Positions 26,198 to 35,537 of a stretch of DNA of 64,000 nucleotides are shown one piece after another; positions within the stretch are counted from its first letter, which is position 1; each line of letters begins with the position of its first letter. The position numbers and the translations under genes were made by a program. This stretch comes from Saccharibacter sp. 17.LH.SD (GTDB taxonomy: Bacteria > Pseudomonadota > Alphaproteobacteria > Acetobacterales > Acetobacteraceae): positions 312,501-376,500 of the forward strand of contig NZ_WVHO01000009.1 in the NCBI RefSeq assembly GCF_009834805.1. Reading direction: 5' to 3'. Under the pieces are notes generated by a model, which saw only the letters and a list, made by a program, of their open reading frames with translations, made no database searches and had not been told where the DNA came from.

Positions 26198-27238
26198 TTA
26201 TTGGGCTGTTTCGGCCCACTCAATCGCGCGGATATCTCCTCCTGAAGGAAGAAATTTAGTTGGTGTGAGGATCCAGCTTATAATGTCTGGTGGCACTTCG
26301 TCCTGATTACGGCTTAAAAGGTGGTATCCTCCAGCGATGACATCGCGGCGGACATGTGGAGGCAGTTTTTTAAATAATAGTTCTGTTTTTGAGACAGGCA
26401 CGAACTGATCATTTGTCCCGGTCATGACCAACATGGGTGTTTTGACATTATGGATTTGTGTCGAGGCGCGCTGCATAACGGTAACGAGGGCATCAAGGGC
26501 TTCTACGGTGCTGTTATGTCGGGTCAAAGGATCAAAATAGAGCCGGCGTAGGGCCTTTATATTGTGGGTCGCAATGCGGGGCCGCCCCGGAACAGCGCGT
26601 CCATCAAGCGTCATATGCGGAGAGAAGAAACTCCATGTGCTCAGGATAGCGCGCCATGGCTGGCCAATATCCATGACAGCGGGCGCCAAAAGAATTGTAC
26701 CCTGAATGAAGGGAATAGTGTCAGTGGGGGCCGGTTGAGGCTGTGAAGCGACGAGAAGAGCGATAGCACCTCCCATGCTCTCGCCCATGAGATAAATAGG
26801 GGTATGCGGCCATTTGTGATGAGCCCAATCAAGCTCTTCTAGAACATCATGAACTTGTTGTGTTGGTGAGGCGGGTTGGGGAGGGGCTTGCCCAAACCCA
26901 CGTAAGTCTGGTGCGACAATGAGCATATGTTGGCTTGTGATTGTGGGTGCGAGGGTCTCCCAGGCATCTCGGCTATCACCAAATCCATGAAGAGCAAGAA
27001 TAACAGCATGCGGTATGGGGGAATCTGTCGATGAATAGAGACGGAGTGGAATACGGGCTCCATCTTTCATCGTTAGACAATAATCGGGTGAGATAAGGGC
27101 GGCTTCTTGCGGGGTATGTGGAAGGTTTTTGGGGGGAGAAAGCGTATGACACCCGGTGAGGGATAAAAATCCAAAGAGGGAGAGTGGGAATAAGATTGAG
27201 GAAAGGCGTTTTAAAACCGTAGGGAATGCGCGTATCAT
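26198..27238 (-). CDS. Alpha/beta-hydrolase lipoprotein (monoacylglycerol-lipase-like)
   Basis: The 346-residue protein begins with a lipoprotein signal peptide ending in LTGC (Cys about 30), so it is probably attached to a membrane on the periplasmic side. The alpha/beta-hydrolase triad is visible: the nucleophile elbow MGESMGG (Ser about 154), the Asp in GTNDQFVP, and the His in AGGYHLL. The oxyanion region LHGFGDSRDAWETLAP is present. It resembles serine-aminopeptidase/monoacylglycerol lipase S33-type hydrolases. The natural substrate is unknown. It is divergent from polA, with 42 bp between the starts, and upstream of the tRNA-Arg on the same strand. Confidence 0.9.
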   Translation of the reverse strand: MIRAFPTVLKRLSSILFPLSLFGFLSLTGCHTLSPPKNLPHTPQEAALISPDYCLTMKDGARIPLRLYSSTDSPIPHAVILALHGFGDSRDAWETLAPTITSQHMLIVAPDLRGFGQAPPQPASPTQQVHDVLEELDWAHHKWPHTPIYLMGESMGGAIALLVASQPQPAPTDTIPFIQGTILLAPAVMDIGQPWRAILSTWSFFSPHMTLDGRAVPGRPRIATHNIKALRRLYFDPLTRHNSTVEALDALVTVMQRASTQIHNVKTPMLVMTGTNDQFVPVSKTELLFKKLPPHVRRDVIAGGYHLLSRNQDEVPPDIISWILTPTKFLPSGGDIRAIEWAETAQ

Positions 27239-27280
27239 GGAGGCTTCTTTTATGGTGATGGGCGAATTAGGGGAACATGT

Positions 27281-30031
27281 GTGACGTCAGATCATAATCA
27301 CTTGGTTTTAATCGATGGGTCTGGTTTTATCTTCAGGGCGTTTTTCGCCATTCCCCCTATGAGTAGCCCAAATGGGACCCCCGTCAATGCGGTTTATGGG
27401 TTTACCAACATGCTGTCGCGCTTGTTGAAAGAGCATGAGGACCGTCCTATCGCGGTTATTTTTGATGCGGCGCGTAAAACTTTCCGCAATGATATTTATC
27501 CTGATTATAAAGCACATCGTCCACCACCACCGGAAGATTTGCGTCCACAGTTTGAGCTTGTCCGCAAAGCAACAGAAGCTTTTGGTGTCCCGGCATTGGA
27601 ACTCCCCGGGTGGGAGGCGGATGATCTTCTTGCAACCTATGCGCGGCTTGCGGTGGAGCAAGGGGGACAATGCACTATTATCTCTTCCGACAAAGATTTA
27701 ATGCAGCTTGTTCGCCCGGGTGTTGTCTTAAAAGACCCTATTAAACAGAAACCAATTGACGAAGCGGCTGTGGAAGCCAAGTTCGGGGTTCATCCATCCC
27801 TTGTGGTGGATGTTCAGGCATTGATGGGAGACCCAACGGATAATGTGCCAGGTGTCCCAGGAATAGGCCCTAAGGGAGCCGCGCAGCTCATCCGAGAATA
27901 TGGAAGTTTGGACGCTGTATTAGAAGCGGCACCTTCTATGAAACCTTCCAAACGGCGGCAGAATTTAATAGAGCATGCGGAAGCAGCACGTATTTCGCGT
28001 CAGCTCGTTTTATTGGCGGATCAAGTGGATGTTCCTTGTCCAGTCGGTAATTTGCGTGTGCGTGAGACGGATGCGGAGACATTACGGCAGTGGTTAGAGA
28101 GTATGGGGTTCTCCTCTATTCTCCAAAGAATGGGCTTTAATCGGAAAGGGCGTCATCCAGCTGCAGAGCCTACTCCTGTAAAAGAGCATATCCCTTCTGT
28201 CGAAGAAGTAGCTTACGGCCCGTATGAAACCGTAACATCATGGGAGTCTCTAGAACGTTGGATTACCGAAGCTCGTGAGGCAGGCGTTGTTGCGGTTGAT
28301 ACAGAGACGACTGGGCTCAACGCGCGTCTGGCCGAGCTTGTCGGGCTCTCTTTGGCAACGAGAGCGGGGCATGCATGTTACGTACCGTTTCGACATGAAG
28401 GAACGTTAGAAGCGCCAACGGGTGAGCAGCTGGAAGTTGATGAGACGTTACGGCGTTTAGCACCGCTATTGCGTGATGATTCAGTGCTGAAGATCTTCCA
28501 AAATGCGAAATATGACCTCACAGTATTGCGCAAGGCGGGAATTACAGAGATCGCGCCTATTGATGATACGATGCTTCTTTCATACGCTCAGTCAGCGGGG
28601 GCACATGGGCAAGGGATGGATGAGCTATCACGGCGGCATCTCAACCATCAGCCGATTACGTATGAGGACGTGACCGGGAAAGGGCGCAACAAGATACCCT
28701 TTGCTCAGGTTCCTTTGCCAAGAGCAACGGAATACGCGGCAGAAGATGCCGATGTTACATTTCGCCTTTGGGAAATATTGCGACCCAGTTTACGGGCTCA
28801 TAAAGCTGTCGCTCTTTATGAGGATATGGAGCGGCCTCTGATCAAAATTCTGTCTTCTATGGAAGAGGCTGGTATTCGCGTTGATTCGGATGAATTGCGT
28901 CGCTTATCGGATGATTTTAGTCAGCGCATGAAGGAGATGGAAGCAACAATCTATGAGCGCGCTGGGCGGGAATTTAATATTGCGTCGCCTAAGCAGTTGG
29001 GAGAAATTTTATTTGATGAAATGGGTCTCCCGGGGGGGAAGCGTACTAAAACTGGGGCATGGGGGACTGATTCGAGTGTGTTGGAAGGATTGGCGGTAGA
29101 AGGCCAGGAATTGCCAAGTATGATTTTAAATTGGCGTCAGCTCTCCAAACTAAAATCAACCTATGCAGATGCTTTGCTTAAGTTGATGGATCAAGAAACG
29201 AAGCGTGTTCATACGACATTTCAAATGACGGTCACGACAACAGGTCGTTTATCGTCAAACGATCCCAACCTCCAAAATATTCCCATCCGTACAGAGGAGG
29301 GGGGGCGTATTCGGCGCGCTTTTGTAGCGCCACCTGGGCATCAAATTCTCTCAGCGGATTATAGCCAGATTGAACTACGTCTTTTAGCGCATGTTGCTCA
29401 TATCGAACCCTTATTAGAGGCTTTTCGCCTCGGGCAAGATATTCATGCACGAACGGCCTCTGAAGTGTTTGGCATTCCTATTGAGGGGATGGATTCTTTA
29501 ACGCGACGCCGGGCAAAGGCCATTAATTTCGGTATTATTTACGGTATTTCGGCCTTCGGTTTGGCGCGTCAGCTGCAAGTTCCACAGTCAGAAGCTAAGC
29601 GTTATATTGATGCTTATTTTGATCGCTATCCAGGGATTTTAAGTTACATGGAGCGCGTAAAAGAAGAGGCGCGCGAACATGGTTATGTGCTGACTCCGTT
29701 CGGACGACGTTGCTATGTGCCAGGTATTAAAGAGCGTCAGGCGGCACGTCGTTCTTATGCCGAACGCCAAGCAATTAATGCCCCGCTTCAGGGTGGTGCA
29801 GCGGATATTATTAAGAAAGCCATGGTGCGTCTTTCTCGCACTCTCCCAGCAAGTGGCTTGCAGGCTCGGATGATCCTTCAAGTCCATGACGAATTGCTTT
29901 TTGAAGTCGCCGATTCTGATGTGTCTGCTTTATCTGAGCTTGTAAAGCGAGAGATGGAACAAGCCGCGTCTTTAGACATTGCTTTAGCGGTAGAAACAGG
30001 ATGGGGATTGAGTTGGGCTGAAGCTCATTAA
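27281..30031 (+). CDS. polA: DNA polymerase I
   Basis: PolA processes Okazaki fragments and fills repair gaps. The 916-residue protein has all three domains. The 5' nuclease is residues 1 to about 290 (with ELPGWEADDLLATYA and GVPGIGPKGAAQLI). The 3'-5' exonuclease is about 310-520, with its acidic residues in AVDTETTGLN, FQNAKYDLTVL and YAAEDADVTF, so proofreading looks intact. The polymerase domain ends with SADYSQIELRLLAH and QVHDELLFEV. The start is a GTG seven bases after AGGGGA. The SCO-like gene follows after 18 bases. Confidence 0.98.
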   Translation: MTSDHNHLVLIDGSGFIFRAFFAIPPMSSPNGTPVNAVYGFTNMLSRLLKEHEDRPIAVIFDAARKTFRNDIYPDYKAHRPPPPEDLRPQFELVRKATEAFGVPALELPGWEADDLLATYARLAVEQGGQCTIISSDKDLMQLVRPGVVLKDPIKQKPIDEAAVEAKFGVHPSLVVDVQALMGDPTDNVPGVPGIGPKGAAQLIREYGSLDAVLEAAPSMKPSKRRQNLIEHAEAARISRQLVLLADQVDVPCPVGNLRVRETDAETLRQWLESMGFSSILQRMGFNRKGRHPAAEPTPVKEHIPSVEEVAYGPYETVTSWESLERWITEAREAGVVAVDTETTGLNARLAELVGLSLATRAGHACYVPFRHEGTLEAPTGEQLEVDETLRRLAPLLRDDSVLKIFQNAKYDLTVLRKAGITEIAPIDDTMLLSYAQSAGAHGQGMDELSRRHLNHQPITYEDVTGKGRNKIPFAQVPLPRATEYAAEDADVTFRLWEILRPSLRAHKAVALYEDMERPLIKILSSMEEAGIRVDSDELRRLSDDFSQRMKEMEATIYERAGREFNIASPKQLGEILFDEMGLPGGKRTKTGAWGTDSSVLEGLAVEGQELPSMILNWRQLSKLKSTYADALLKLMDQETKRVHTTFQMTVTTTGRLSSNDPNLQNIPIRTEEGGRIRRAFVAPPGHQILSADYSQIELRLLAHVAHIEPLLEAFRLGQDIHARTASEVFGIPIEGMDSLTRRRAKAINFGIIYGISAFGLARQLQVPQSEAKRYIDAYFDRYPGILSYMERVKEEAREHGYVLTPFGRRCYVPGIKERQAARRSYAERQAINAPLQGGAADIIKKAMVRLSRTLPASGLQARMILQVHDELLFEVADSDVSALSELVKREMEQAASLDIALAVETGWGLSWAEAH

Positions 30032-30049
30032 AAGAAGGGAATAGAAAAA

Positions 30050-30661
30050 GTGGGTGAGAAAAGTCGCCAGGTTCGTGTCTGGTCGCTGGTAATTGGTGTT
30101 TTGATTATTGTGGCTGGAAGCCTCGGCTATGGCGGGTTTTACCTCGCGTCGCATGCAGGGAGTGGATTGCTTGTCCAATCAGAAGGGAACCCTGTCGGCG
30201 GTAGTTTCCGCGTTGCTTCTATGGGGGGGTCGATCGTTACTGAAGGGGACTTTCGAGGCTCTTGGTTGATTGTATGGTTTGTTGACCCGCGCTGTCCGTC
30301 AGAACGTTGTTATCCTGCTTTAAGACGACTTGATGAGACGGTGATGGCGTTACGGACTGAAGGGCGCTCAGTCACGCCACTGGTGGTCTCACTCGAGACA
30401 GGAGAAATGGATTTAGATGACTGGCAGGCCTATGTGACGCACGCAGCCCCACATATTCTTCCCTTTTATGCGAGTTATAGTATGATCAAGGCAATGACAG
30501 CGTTGTATCATGCGCCTTTCAAACAGGAAGCAGGATATTATATTCCGGCGCCTAATTTCGTTGTGATGAATCCGCAGGGGCGTTACGCGGGGAGCCTGTC
30601 AACAGATCTGGGGCAAGCGGAGTTGCTTGAGCATTTTCACGCTTTTATGATGCCTCGATAG
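30050..30661 (+). CDS. SCO1/SenC-like thioredoxin-fold membrane protein, atypical motif
   Basis: The 203-residue protein has one N-terminal membrane anchor (about residues 10-33) and a thioredoxin-fold domain like SCO proteins, which deliver copper to cytochrome oxidase. The sequence GSFRVASMGGSIVTEGDFRG, then WFVDPRCPSERC, fits the fold. However, the cysteines are Cys82 and Cys87, spaced CX4C instead of CX3C. The His expected before the final strand (DH-x-A in SCO) is absent; the corresponding region reads YYIPAPNFVVMNPQG. Copper binding is therefore doubtful; a redox role is possible. The start is a GTG. It sits between polA and a HAD phosphatase, probably one transcript. Confidence 0.65.
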   Translation: MGEKSRQVRVWSLVIGVLIIVAGSLGYGGFYLASHAGSGLLVQSEGNPVGGSFRVASMGGSIVTEGDFRGSWLIVWFVDPRCPSERCYPALRRLDETVMALRTEGRSVTPLVVSLETGEMDLDDWQAYVTHAAPHILPFYASYSMIKAMTALYHAPFKQEAGYYIPAPNFVVMNPQGRYAGSLSTDLGQAELLEHFHAFMMPR

Positions 30662-30672
30662 GAGATTTTTTG

Positions 30673-31335
30673 ATGTCACGTTTTCCCGTTTTGCTGCTTG
30701 ATTATGATGGGACGCTTGCCGAAACACGACCAGCCATTTTGACGGGGTTGATTTCGGCGTTCAAAGAGCAAGGCTTTCACGCGCCGTCGCGTGAAGAGTT
30801 AGAGTTTGAGCTAGAGCAAGGAAGAACGTTAGAAGATTTTTGCAAGGAGATGGCTCCTGAGATTTCACCTGAAAAGGTCCTCGCTTTTGCACGTTCCTAT
30901 CGTCATTATTACACTATTGCAGATGAAAAAGAGACGGTGTTGTTTGACGGTGTAAAAGAGATATTAGAGGCGTTGACATCACAGGGGCACAAATTGGTGT
31001 TGTTAAGTAATAAATATGCCCCATCATTAGAGAGCAGTGTAAAGCGTTTTGACTTAGGAAAATGGTTTGTGACTTATATGGGGGCAGAGGAAGGGAAACC
31101 TCGTAAACCTCAAAAAGAGGTTTTAACGGAGCGGATACGTCCATTTTTTCCAGATACCCCGTTATCTGATTTCTTGATTGTTGGTGATACAACGGCGGAT
31201 CTATTATTTGCGCAGAATGCCGGGATTTCTTCTTGTTGGGTGAGTTACGGTCATGGCTCAGCGGCCTCATGTGAAGCTTTGAGGCCGAATTACCATATTG
31301 ATCGGCTGTCAGAGCTTCTAAAGATTGTGGTGTAA
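30673..31335 (+). CDS. HAD-superfamily hydrolase, phosphoglycolate-phosphatase-like
   Basis: The protein has the HAD nucleophile LLDYDGTLAETR, motif II LVLLSNKY and the C-terminal FLIVGDTTADLLFAQNAGI, with a small helical cap between, the layout of Gph/PGPase-type enzymes. I start at the ATG at 30673 after AGGAG, giving 220 residues; a TTG three bases earlier is possible. The preceding gene ends 11 bases upstream. The stop overlaps by 18 bases the decayed glycosyltransferase gene on the other strand. Its substrate is not evident from the sequence. Confidence 0.85.
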   Translation: MSRFPVLLLDYDGTLAETRPAILTGLISAFKEQGFHAPSREELEFELEQGRTLEDFCKEMAPEISPEKVLAFARSYRHYYTIADEKETVLFDGVKEILEALTSQGHKLVLLSNKYAPSLESSVKRFDLGKWFVTYMGAEEGKPRKPQKEVLTERIRPFFPDTPLSDFLIVGDTTADLLFAQNAGISSCWVSYGHGSAASCEALRPNYHIDRLSELLKIVV

Positions 31336-32215
31336 AGAAAAGTACCTTCCTTTACGATTCCACTTTTTGGTTAAGTCGCGAATACGTTGATCAACTTGGT
31401 CAGTACTGTGGTAAATTGCGAAAGCAAGATCTCTGTTTGGATCAAGCCAAGGCTTGGTCCGCCACCATAGTGCAGAGATGCGGGTTAATGCGCTTTTCTG
31501 GATAGATGGTCTTCCATGGCTCTGGTAGATCATGAGCAAGGTGCAGAGCCTTATTCTTTAAAGACTGCGTTGAGAATGTCTTGGTCTTGCATCCATAAGC
31601 CTTGAGGAAGCATGTCAAAGCATTTTTGGATTTGGTCTTCGGTGATACGTAGGATGTTAAAAATAATGACGCCGGTTTAGAAATAATCATCAGGGTTTTC
31701 TAGCCCCAGAGCTAGTTGTTGATAATGAAGCTCTTCGATATTACTAAAGTCCTTCCCATTGGGGCCTGACATTCTTCTGGAGAGCGGTATTCTTTGAAAC
31801 GAACGGCGGCAGGACGGAGTAGGTCGCGGATAGCCCCAATAGCTTTACTGTTGTCCATTTTATCAAAGAGATGTGAAATATCGTGTCGGACCACGATATC
31901 AGAATCGAGATAAAGAACGTAATGGAGTTCTTTAGAGCGGTAAGGGGATACGGAGGCGGCAATATGTTTGCCGAGAAAACCGCCACCGTGTTGGGAGATT
32001 AAGCTTTTTAAAAGTATCGCTTACATCAATGAAAGAGATTCTCGAATGTTCTGCATCAAAAAGTTAGTGGCCCAACCGTTGAACGGATGTTTCTAGTCCT
32101 TCATGCAGAACAAAAAATGAGAATTTTTTATCTGGAGCCGTGTTAAGGACTGATTGAAGGACCGTGAAACCATAGCGTGGATTTCCCTATTGTGCGAATA
32201 CTATACGACTATGCC
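31318..32215 (-). pseudogene. Decayed glycosyltransferase, family 8 (GT8)
   Basis: Read on the minus strand with frame changes, this region follows a GT8 glycosyltransferase from end to end. In order: RIVFAQ-stop-GNPRYGFTVLQSVL, FVLHEGLETSVQRLGH-stop, LFDAEHSRISFIDVSDTF, then after a frame change the DXD site HYVLYLDSDIVVRHDISHLF. After a second change comes LHYQQLALGLENPDDYF-stop-TGVIIFNI, then LWMQDQDILNAVFKE-stop and, in a further frame, TKPWLDPNRDLAF. I count at least four in-frame stops and three frameshifts, and no clear start codon. The family uses nucleotide sugars to build lipopolysaccharide or similar glycans. It is a recent loss because the motifs are still legible. It begins just after purD and ends overlapping the HAD gene. 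Confidence 0.85.
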
Positions 32216-32225
32216 TAATCTATAG

Positions 32226-33458
32226 TTAAACACCAATATCACTCCGTAACATTTTATCTTTCCATTGTATCGTAGCGGCAGCTTCATAGGCGCGTGATCG
32301 TGCTTTTTCGGCTGTTTTTGCTGTTGCACAGACAGTCAAAACACGGCCACCATTGGCGACGAGATGGTCATTTTCTATTTTGGTTCCCGCTTGGAATACT
32401 TGTACACCGGGGAGACTATCGGCACGATCGACACCTGTGATGATACCGCCTTTGAGAGGCGCGTTAGGGTATCCTTTCGCAGCCAGAACGAGTGCAATAG
32501 AAGGCTCTTCTGAGAAAATAATGTTCTCTTGTGAGAGATGGCCGGAGGCGAGATTTTTGAGAATAGGGAGCAAATCGCTCTTCAGGCGGATGAGCAGTGC
32601 TTGTGCTTCTGGATCTCCAAAGCGGACATTGTATTCGATAAGTTTAGGGCCTGCATCTGTTAGCATCAGGCCCGCAAAAATCACGCCTCGGAATGGCGTA
32701 CCTCTGCGTTTCATCTCAGCTAACATCGGGCGGACAGTGATATCCAATGCTTTTTCTTGAGCGTCACGGTCAAAATCAGGAGGTGGGCATATGGCGCCCA
32801 TACCGCCTGTGTTAGGGCCTGTATCACCATCGCCGACGCGTTTATGGTCTCGTGCGGCACCAATGAGAACGGCATTTTCATCGGCACAAAAAGCAAAAAG
32901 AGAGACCTCTTTGCCAATAAGACATTCTTCAATGACTAAAGGAAGTCCGAGATCATGTACGGCTTTCTCAGCCTCTCCGACTGTTTGAGCGACGACAACG
33001 CCTTTCCCTCCGGCTAAGCCATCAGCTTTAATAACGATAGGGGCGCCATGCTTACGGATATAGTCTAAGGCCAGTTCTTTATCAGTATCGAAACGTTGCC
33101 ACACTGCTGTAGGGATCCCTGCTGCATTGGCAATCTCTTTCGTAAATGCTTTACTGCCTTCAAGATGAGAGGCTGCTTTAGTTGGGCCAGCACAAGCAAT
33201 ATTCGCTTGAGCACAAGCATCTGTTAGCCCTGCGACGAGAGAGGCTTCAGGGCCTGGGACGACAAGATCAATAGCGTTTTGCTGTGCAAAAGCAACGAGG
33301 CCATCAATGTCATCAGCATGGATGTTATGGCATTCTGCAATGGCTGCCATACCTGGGTTGCCCGGTGCTGCATAAAGCTTATCCAGCTGTGGAGACCGTG
33401 CTAGAGCGACAGCAAGAGCGTGTTCACGCCCTCCAGAGCCGACAAGAAGAACACGCAT
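32226..33458 (-). CDS. purD: Phosphoribosylamine-glycine ligase PurD
   Basis: PurD makes glycinamide ribonucleotide from phosphoribosylamine, glycine and ATP in purine synthesis. The 410-residue protein shows MRVLLVGSGGREHALA, LYAAPGNPG, VVPGPEASLVAG, the ATP-grasp VIKADGLAGGKGVVVA and RFGDPEAQ, and is near the usual 420-430 residues. It stands alone on the minus strand, divergent from xseA with a 66-bp gap. The pseudogene follows immediately after its stop. Confidence 0.97.
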   Translation of the reverse strand: MRVLLVGSGGREHALAVALARSPQLDKLYAAPGNPGMAAIAECHNIHADDIDGLVAFAQQNAIDLVVPGPEASLVAGLTDACAQANIACAGPTKAASHLEGSKAFTKEIANAAGIPTAVWQRFDTDKELALDYIRKHGAPIVIKADGLAGGKGVVVAQTVGEAEKAVHDLGLPLVIEECLIGKEVSLFAFCADENAVLIGAARDHKRVGDGDTGPNTGGMGAICPPPDFDRDAQEKALDITVRPMLAEMKRRGTPFRGVIFAGLMLTDAGPKLIEYNVRFGDPEAQALLIRLKSDLLPILKNLASGHLSQENIIFSEEPSIALVLAAKGYPNAPLKGGIITGVDRADSLPGVQVFQAGTKIENDHLVANGGRVLTVCATAKTAEKARSRAYEAAATIQWKDKMLRSDIGV

Positions 33459-33524
33459 GCAAGATTCCTTTTCAGAGCTTATTTCAGGCTTCGCGTGGGG
33501 GTCTTCTTAGCATAAACTGTTTCT

Positions 33525-35048
33525 ATGATGGAGAGTGAGCATAGGTTTTCATCTGGAGATTCTGCGCAGGGTGTGTCGAATATTCCAGAATATTCAGTAT
33601 CTGATATATCAGGGGCGATTAAGCGCACGTTAGAAGGGGCGTTTGGGCGTGTCCGCATTCGTGGTGAAATTACGGAGCTTAAACGTTACGCTTCTGGCCA
33701 TATTTATCTTTCTCTCAAAGATGAGGGAGGTAAGATTTCGGGAGTCATCTGGCGTGGGAATGCCTCGCGCCTGAGTTTGAAACCGGAAAATGGTACGGAG
33801 GTGATCGCCACAGGGCGTATTTCCTCTTATGGCGAACGTTCGAGTTATCAACTGATTATTGACCGTATGGAGTATGCGGGTGAAGGGGCGTTGCTCGCGC
33901 GGGTGGAAAGGCTGCGTCTCCAATTGCGTGATGAGGGATTGTTCGCTGCTGAACGTAAAAAAGCTCTTCCATTTTTACCCACATGTGTGGGGGTTATTAC
34001 CTCACGTTCCGGTGCTGTTTTTCACGATATTTGCACAACAATTTCTCGGCGCTTCCCGAGGGATATTTTGTTATGGCCAGTGGCTGTGCAGGGAGACGGG
34101 GCGGCACAGCAAATTGTACGGGCTATTCAAGGAATGGCGCGTTTGCCACAACCGCCAGATGTTGTGATTGTTGCACGAGGTGGGGGATCACTCGAAGATC
34201 TTATGGCTTTTAATGATGAGGCGGTTGTGCGTGCGGCAGCGGCGTGTCCATTACCTCTCATCTCAGCAGTCGGTCATGAAACGGACACGACACTGATTGA
34301 TTATGCGTCAGACCGACGTGCCCCAACGCCAACCGCAGCCGCTGAATTAGCGGTTCCACTCCGGTCAGAGCTGCTGGCTGATCTGGCGCATCGTACAGCG
34401 CGTTTAACGAGTGGTTTGGCGGCTATTCTTCAAAATCAACAATTGCGATTGCAACATTGTCTTGGGCGTATGCCGGACCTACCAAGCATTTTAGATACGG
34501 CGCGTATGCGCCTAGAAGATCGCGGTCAGCGGCTTGAGCTTGCTCTTCCTTCCTTCATTATGCGTGCGCGTGCTCAGTTAGGCGCAACACAGTATCATTT
34601 GCCAGCTCCTGTGACATTATGGTCGCAACGTCGTGCGACAATTGGGGCATTGTTGTTTGGCTTGCAAGCAGGGTGGCAGAAGACATACCAATCACGTGTA
34701 ATGAGTTTAGCGCGATGCCCGATAAGGATTGAGACGATTCAATCACAAATACAGCTTCAAAAAGCACGTCTTGACGGTGTAGGGCGTCACCTATTAGCGG
34801 TTTCTCCACAGGCGATTCTGCAACGCGGTTATGTTTTGGTACAGGATGGAAATGGTCATCCAGTGACGCGTTCTGATATGTTACCTCAGAGAAGCATGGT
34901 AACACTCAGTTTTGCGGATGGTAAACGCCATGCACAGTTGGATCCAACTTTTGAAAAAACATCTTCTGGTCCAAAGGTGCGGGGTAAACAACGACATGTG
35001 CCTGCAGATGATAAGGCTGCTCCTACACAAGGGAAGCTTGATATCTGA
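33525..35048 (+). CDS. xseA: Exodeoxyribonuclease VII large subunit XseA
   Basis: XseA is the catalytic subunit of an exonuclease that degrades single-stranded DNA in repair. The 507-residue protein has an N-terminal OB-fold (VRIRGEITELKRYASGHIYL), the catalytic core with VGVITSRSGAVFHDI, VVIVARGGGSLEDLMAFNDE and SAVGHETDTTLIDYASDRRA, then a helical region and a conserved QRGYVLV near the end. The small subunit xseB is not here. Two ATGs in a row mark the start; a small lipoprotein gene follows. Confidence 0.96.
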   Translation: MMESEHRFSSGDSAQGVSNIPEYSVSDISGAIKRTLEGAFGRVRIRGEITELKRYASGHIYLSLKDEGGKISGVIWRGNASRLSLKPENGTEVIATGRISSYGERSSYQLIIDRMEYAGEGALLARVERLRLQLRDEGLFAAERKKALPFLPTCVGVITSRSGAVFHDICTTISRRFPRDILLWPVAVQGDGAAQQIVRAIQGMARLPQPPDVVIVARGGGSLEDLMAFNDEAVVRAAAACPLPLISAVGHETDTTLIDYASDRRAPTPTAAAELAVPLRSELLADLAHRTARLTSGLAAILQNQQLRLQHCLGRMPDLPSILDTARMRLEDRGQRLELALPSFIMRARAQLGATQYHLPAPVTLWSQRRATIGALLFGLQAGWQKTYQSRVMSLARCPIRIETIQSQIQLQKARLDGVGRHLLAVSPQAILQRGYVLVQDGNGHPVTRSDMLPQRSMVTLSFADGKRHAQLDPTFEKTSSGPKVRGKQRHVPADDKAAPTQGKLDI

Positions 35049-35085
35049 AGGTGAGAGACATATCCCGAGGGGGGAGGAAGGTATC

Positions 35086-35448
35086 GTGAAAATTAAGAAT
35101 TCTTGGTTTCAGGCGATGGTGGTTACATCGTTCTTAGCTGTCGCAGCCTGCTCTAGCACGCCAACCTCTCAAACATCCTATGACGCTGCACGAACGGCAC
35201 AGAATTTTGCGCCGAGTGCTGTGCAGGACACGCCGCGTGGTCTCACAGACAAAGAGAAGATGAATGTGCCATCGGCTCCGCTTGATACGCCTATTTGTGG
35301 TTCAGCGTTACATGAGCAGGCTCAAACAGGTGCGGCTTTATATTCACGGAGTTTAACGAGTGGTAATTCATGCACCCAGAATGCGTGTTTTCAACCGTTG
35401 ACGGGTACGTTCATTGCTCAGAATGGAAATAACAGTGTGTGTCGTTAG
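35086..35448 (+). CDS. Small secreted lipoprotein, 120 residues, unknown function
   Basis: I start at a GTG (35086) after GGGAGGAAGG. The protein begins VKIKNSWFQAMVVTSFLAVAAC, so a lipobox LAVAAC gives a lipid-modified Cys after a classic signal peptide. The mature part is short and Thr/Ser/Ala-rich, and ends with a Cys-containing segment (CGSALHEQ, SGNSCTQNACFQ, SVCR) that might form disulfides. I know no function. It is 37 bases after xseA on the same strand and is followed by a strong palindromic terminator, so it is probably read through from xseA. Confidence 0.75.
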   Translation: MKIKNSWFQAMVVTSFLAVAACSSTPTSQTSYDAARTAQNFAPSAVQDTPRGLTDKEKMNVPSAPLDTPICGSALHEQAQTGAALYSRSLTSGNSCTQNACFQPLTGTFIAQNGNNSVCR

Positions 35449-35482
35449 ATAAGTTTATCGTTTTGTGGTGAGGGATACGTAA

Positions 35483-35518
35483 AAAAGGGGCGGTCAGAAT
35501 ATTCTGACCGCCCCTTTT
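35483..35518. terminator. Two-way terminator, 36-base perfect palindrome
   Basis: An 18-bp arm of A4, G4 and CGGTCAGAAT is followed directly by its reverse complement, ending in CCCC TTTT. It lies between the convergent lipoprotein and RNase E genes, with A/T runs at both ends, so it can stop transcription from either side. Confidence 0.9.
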
Positions 35519-35537
35519 GATGACACCGAGTTAGGCT

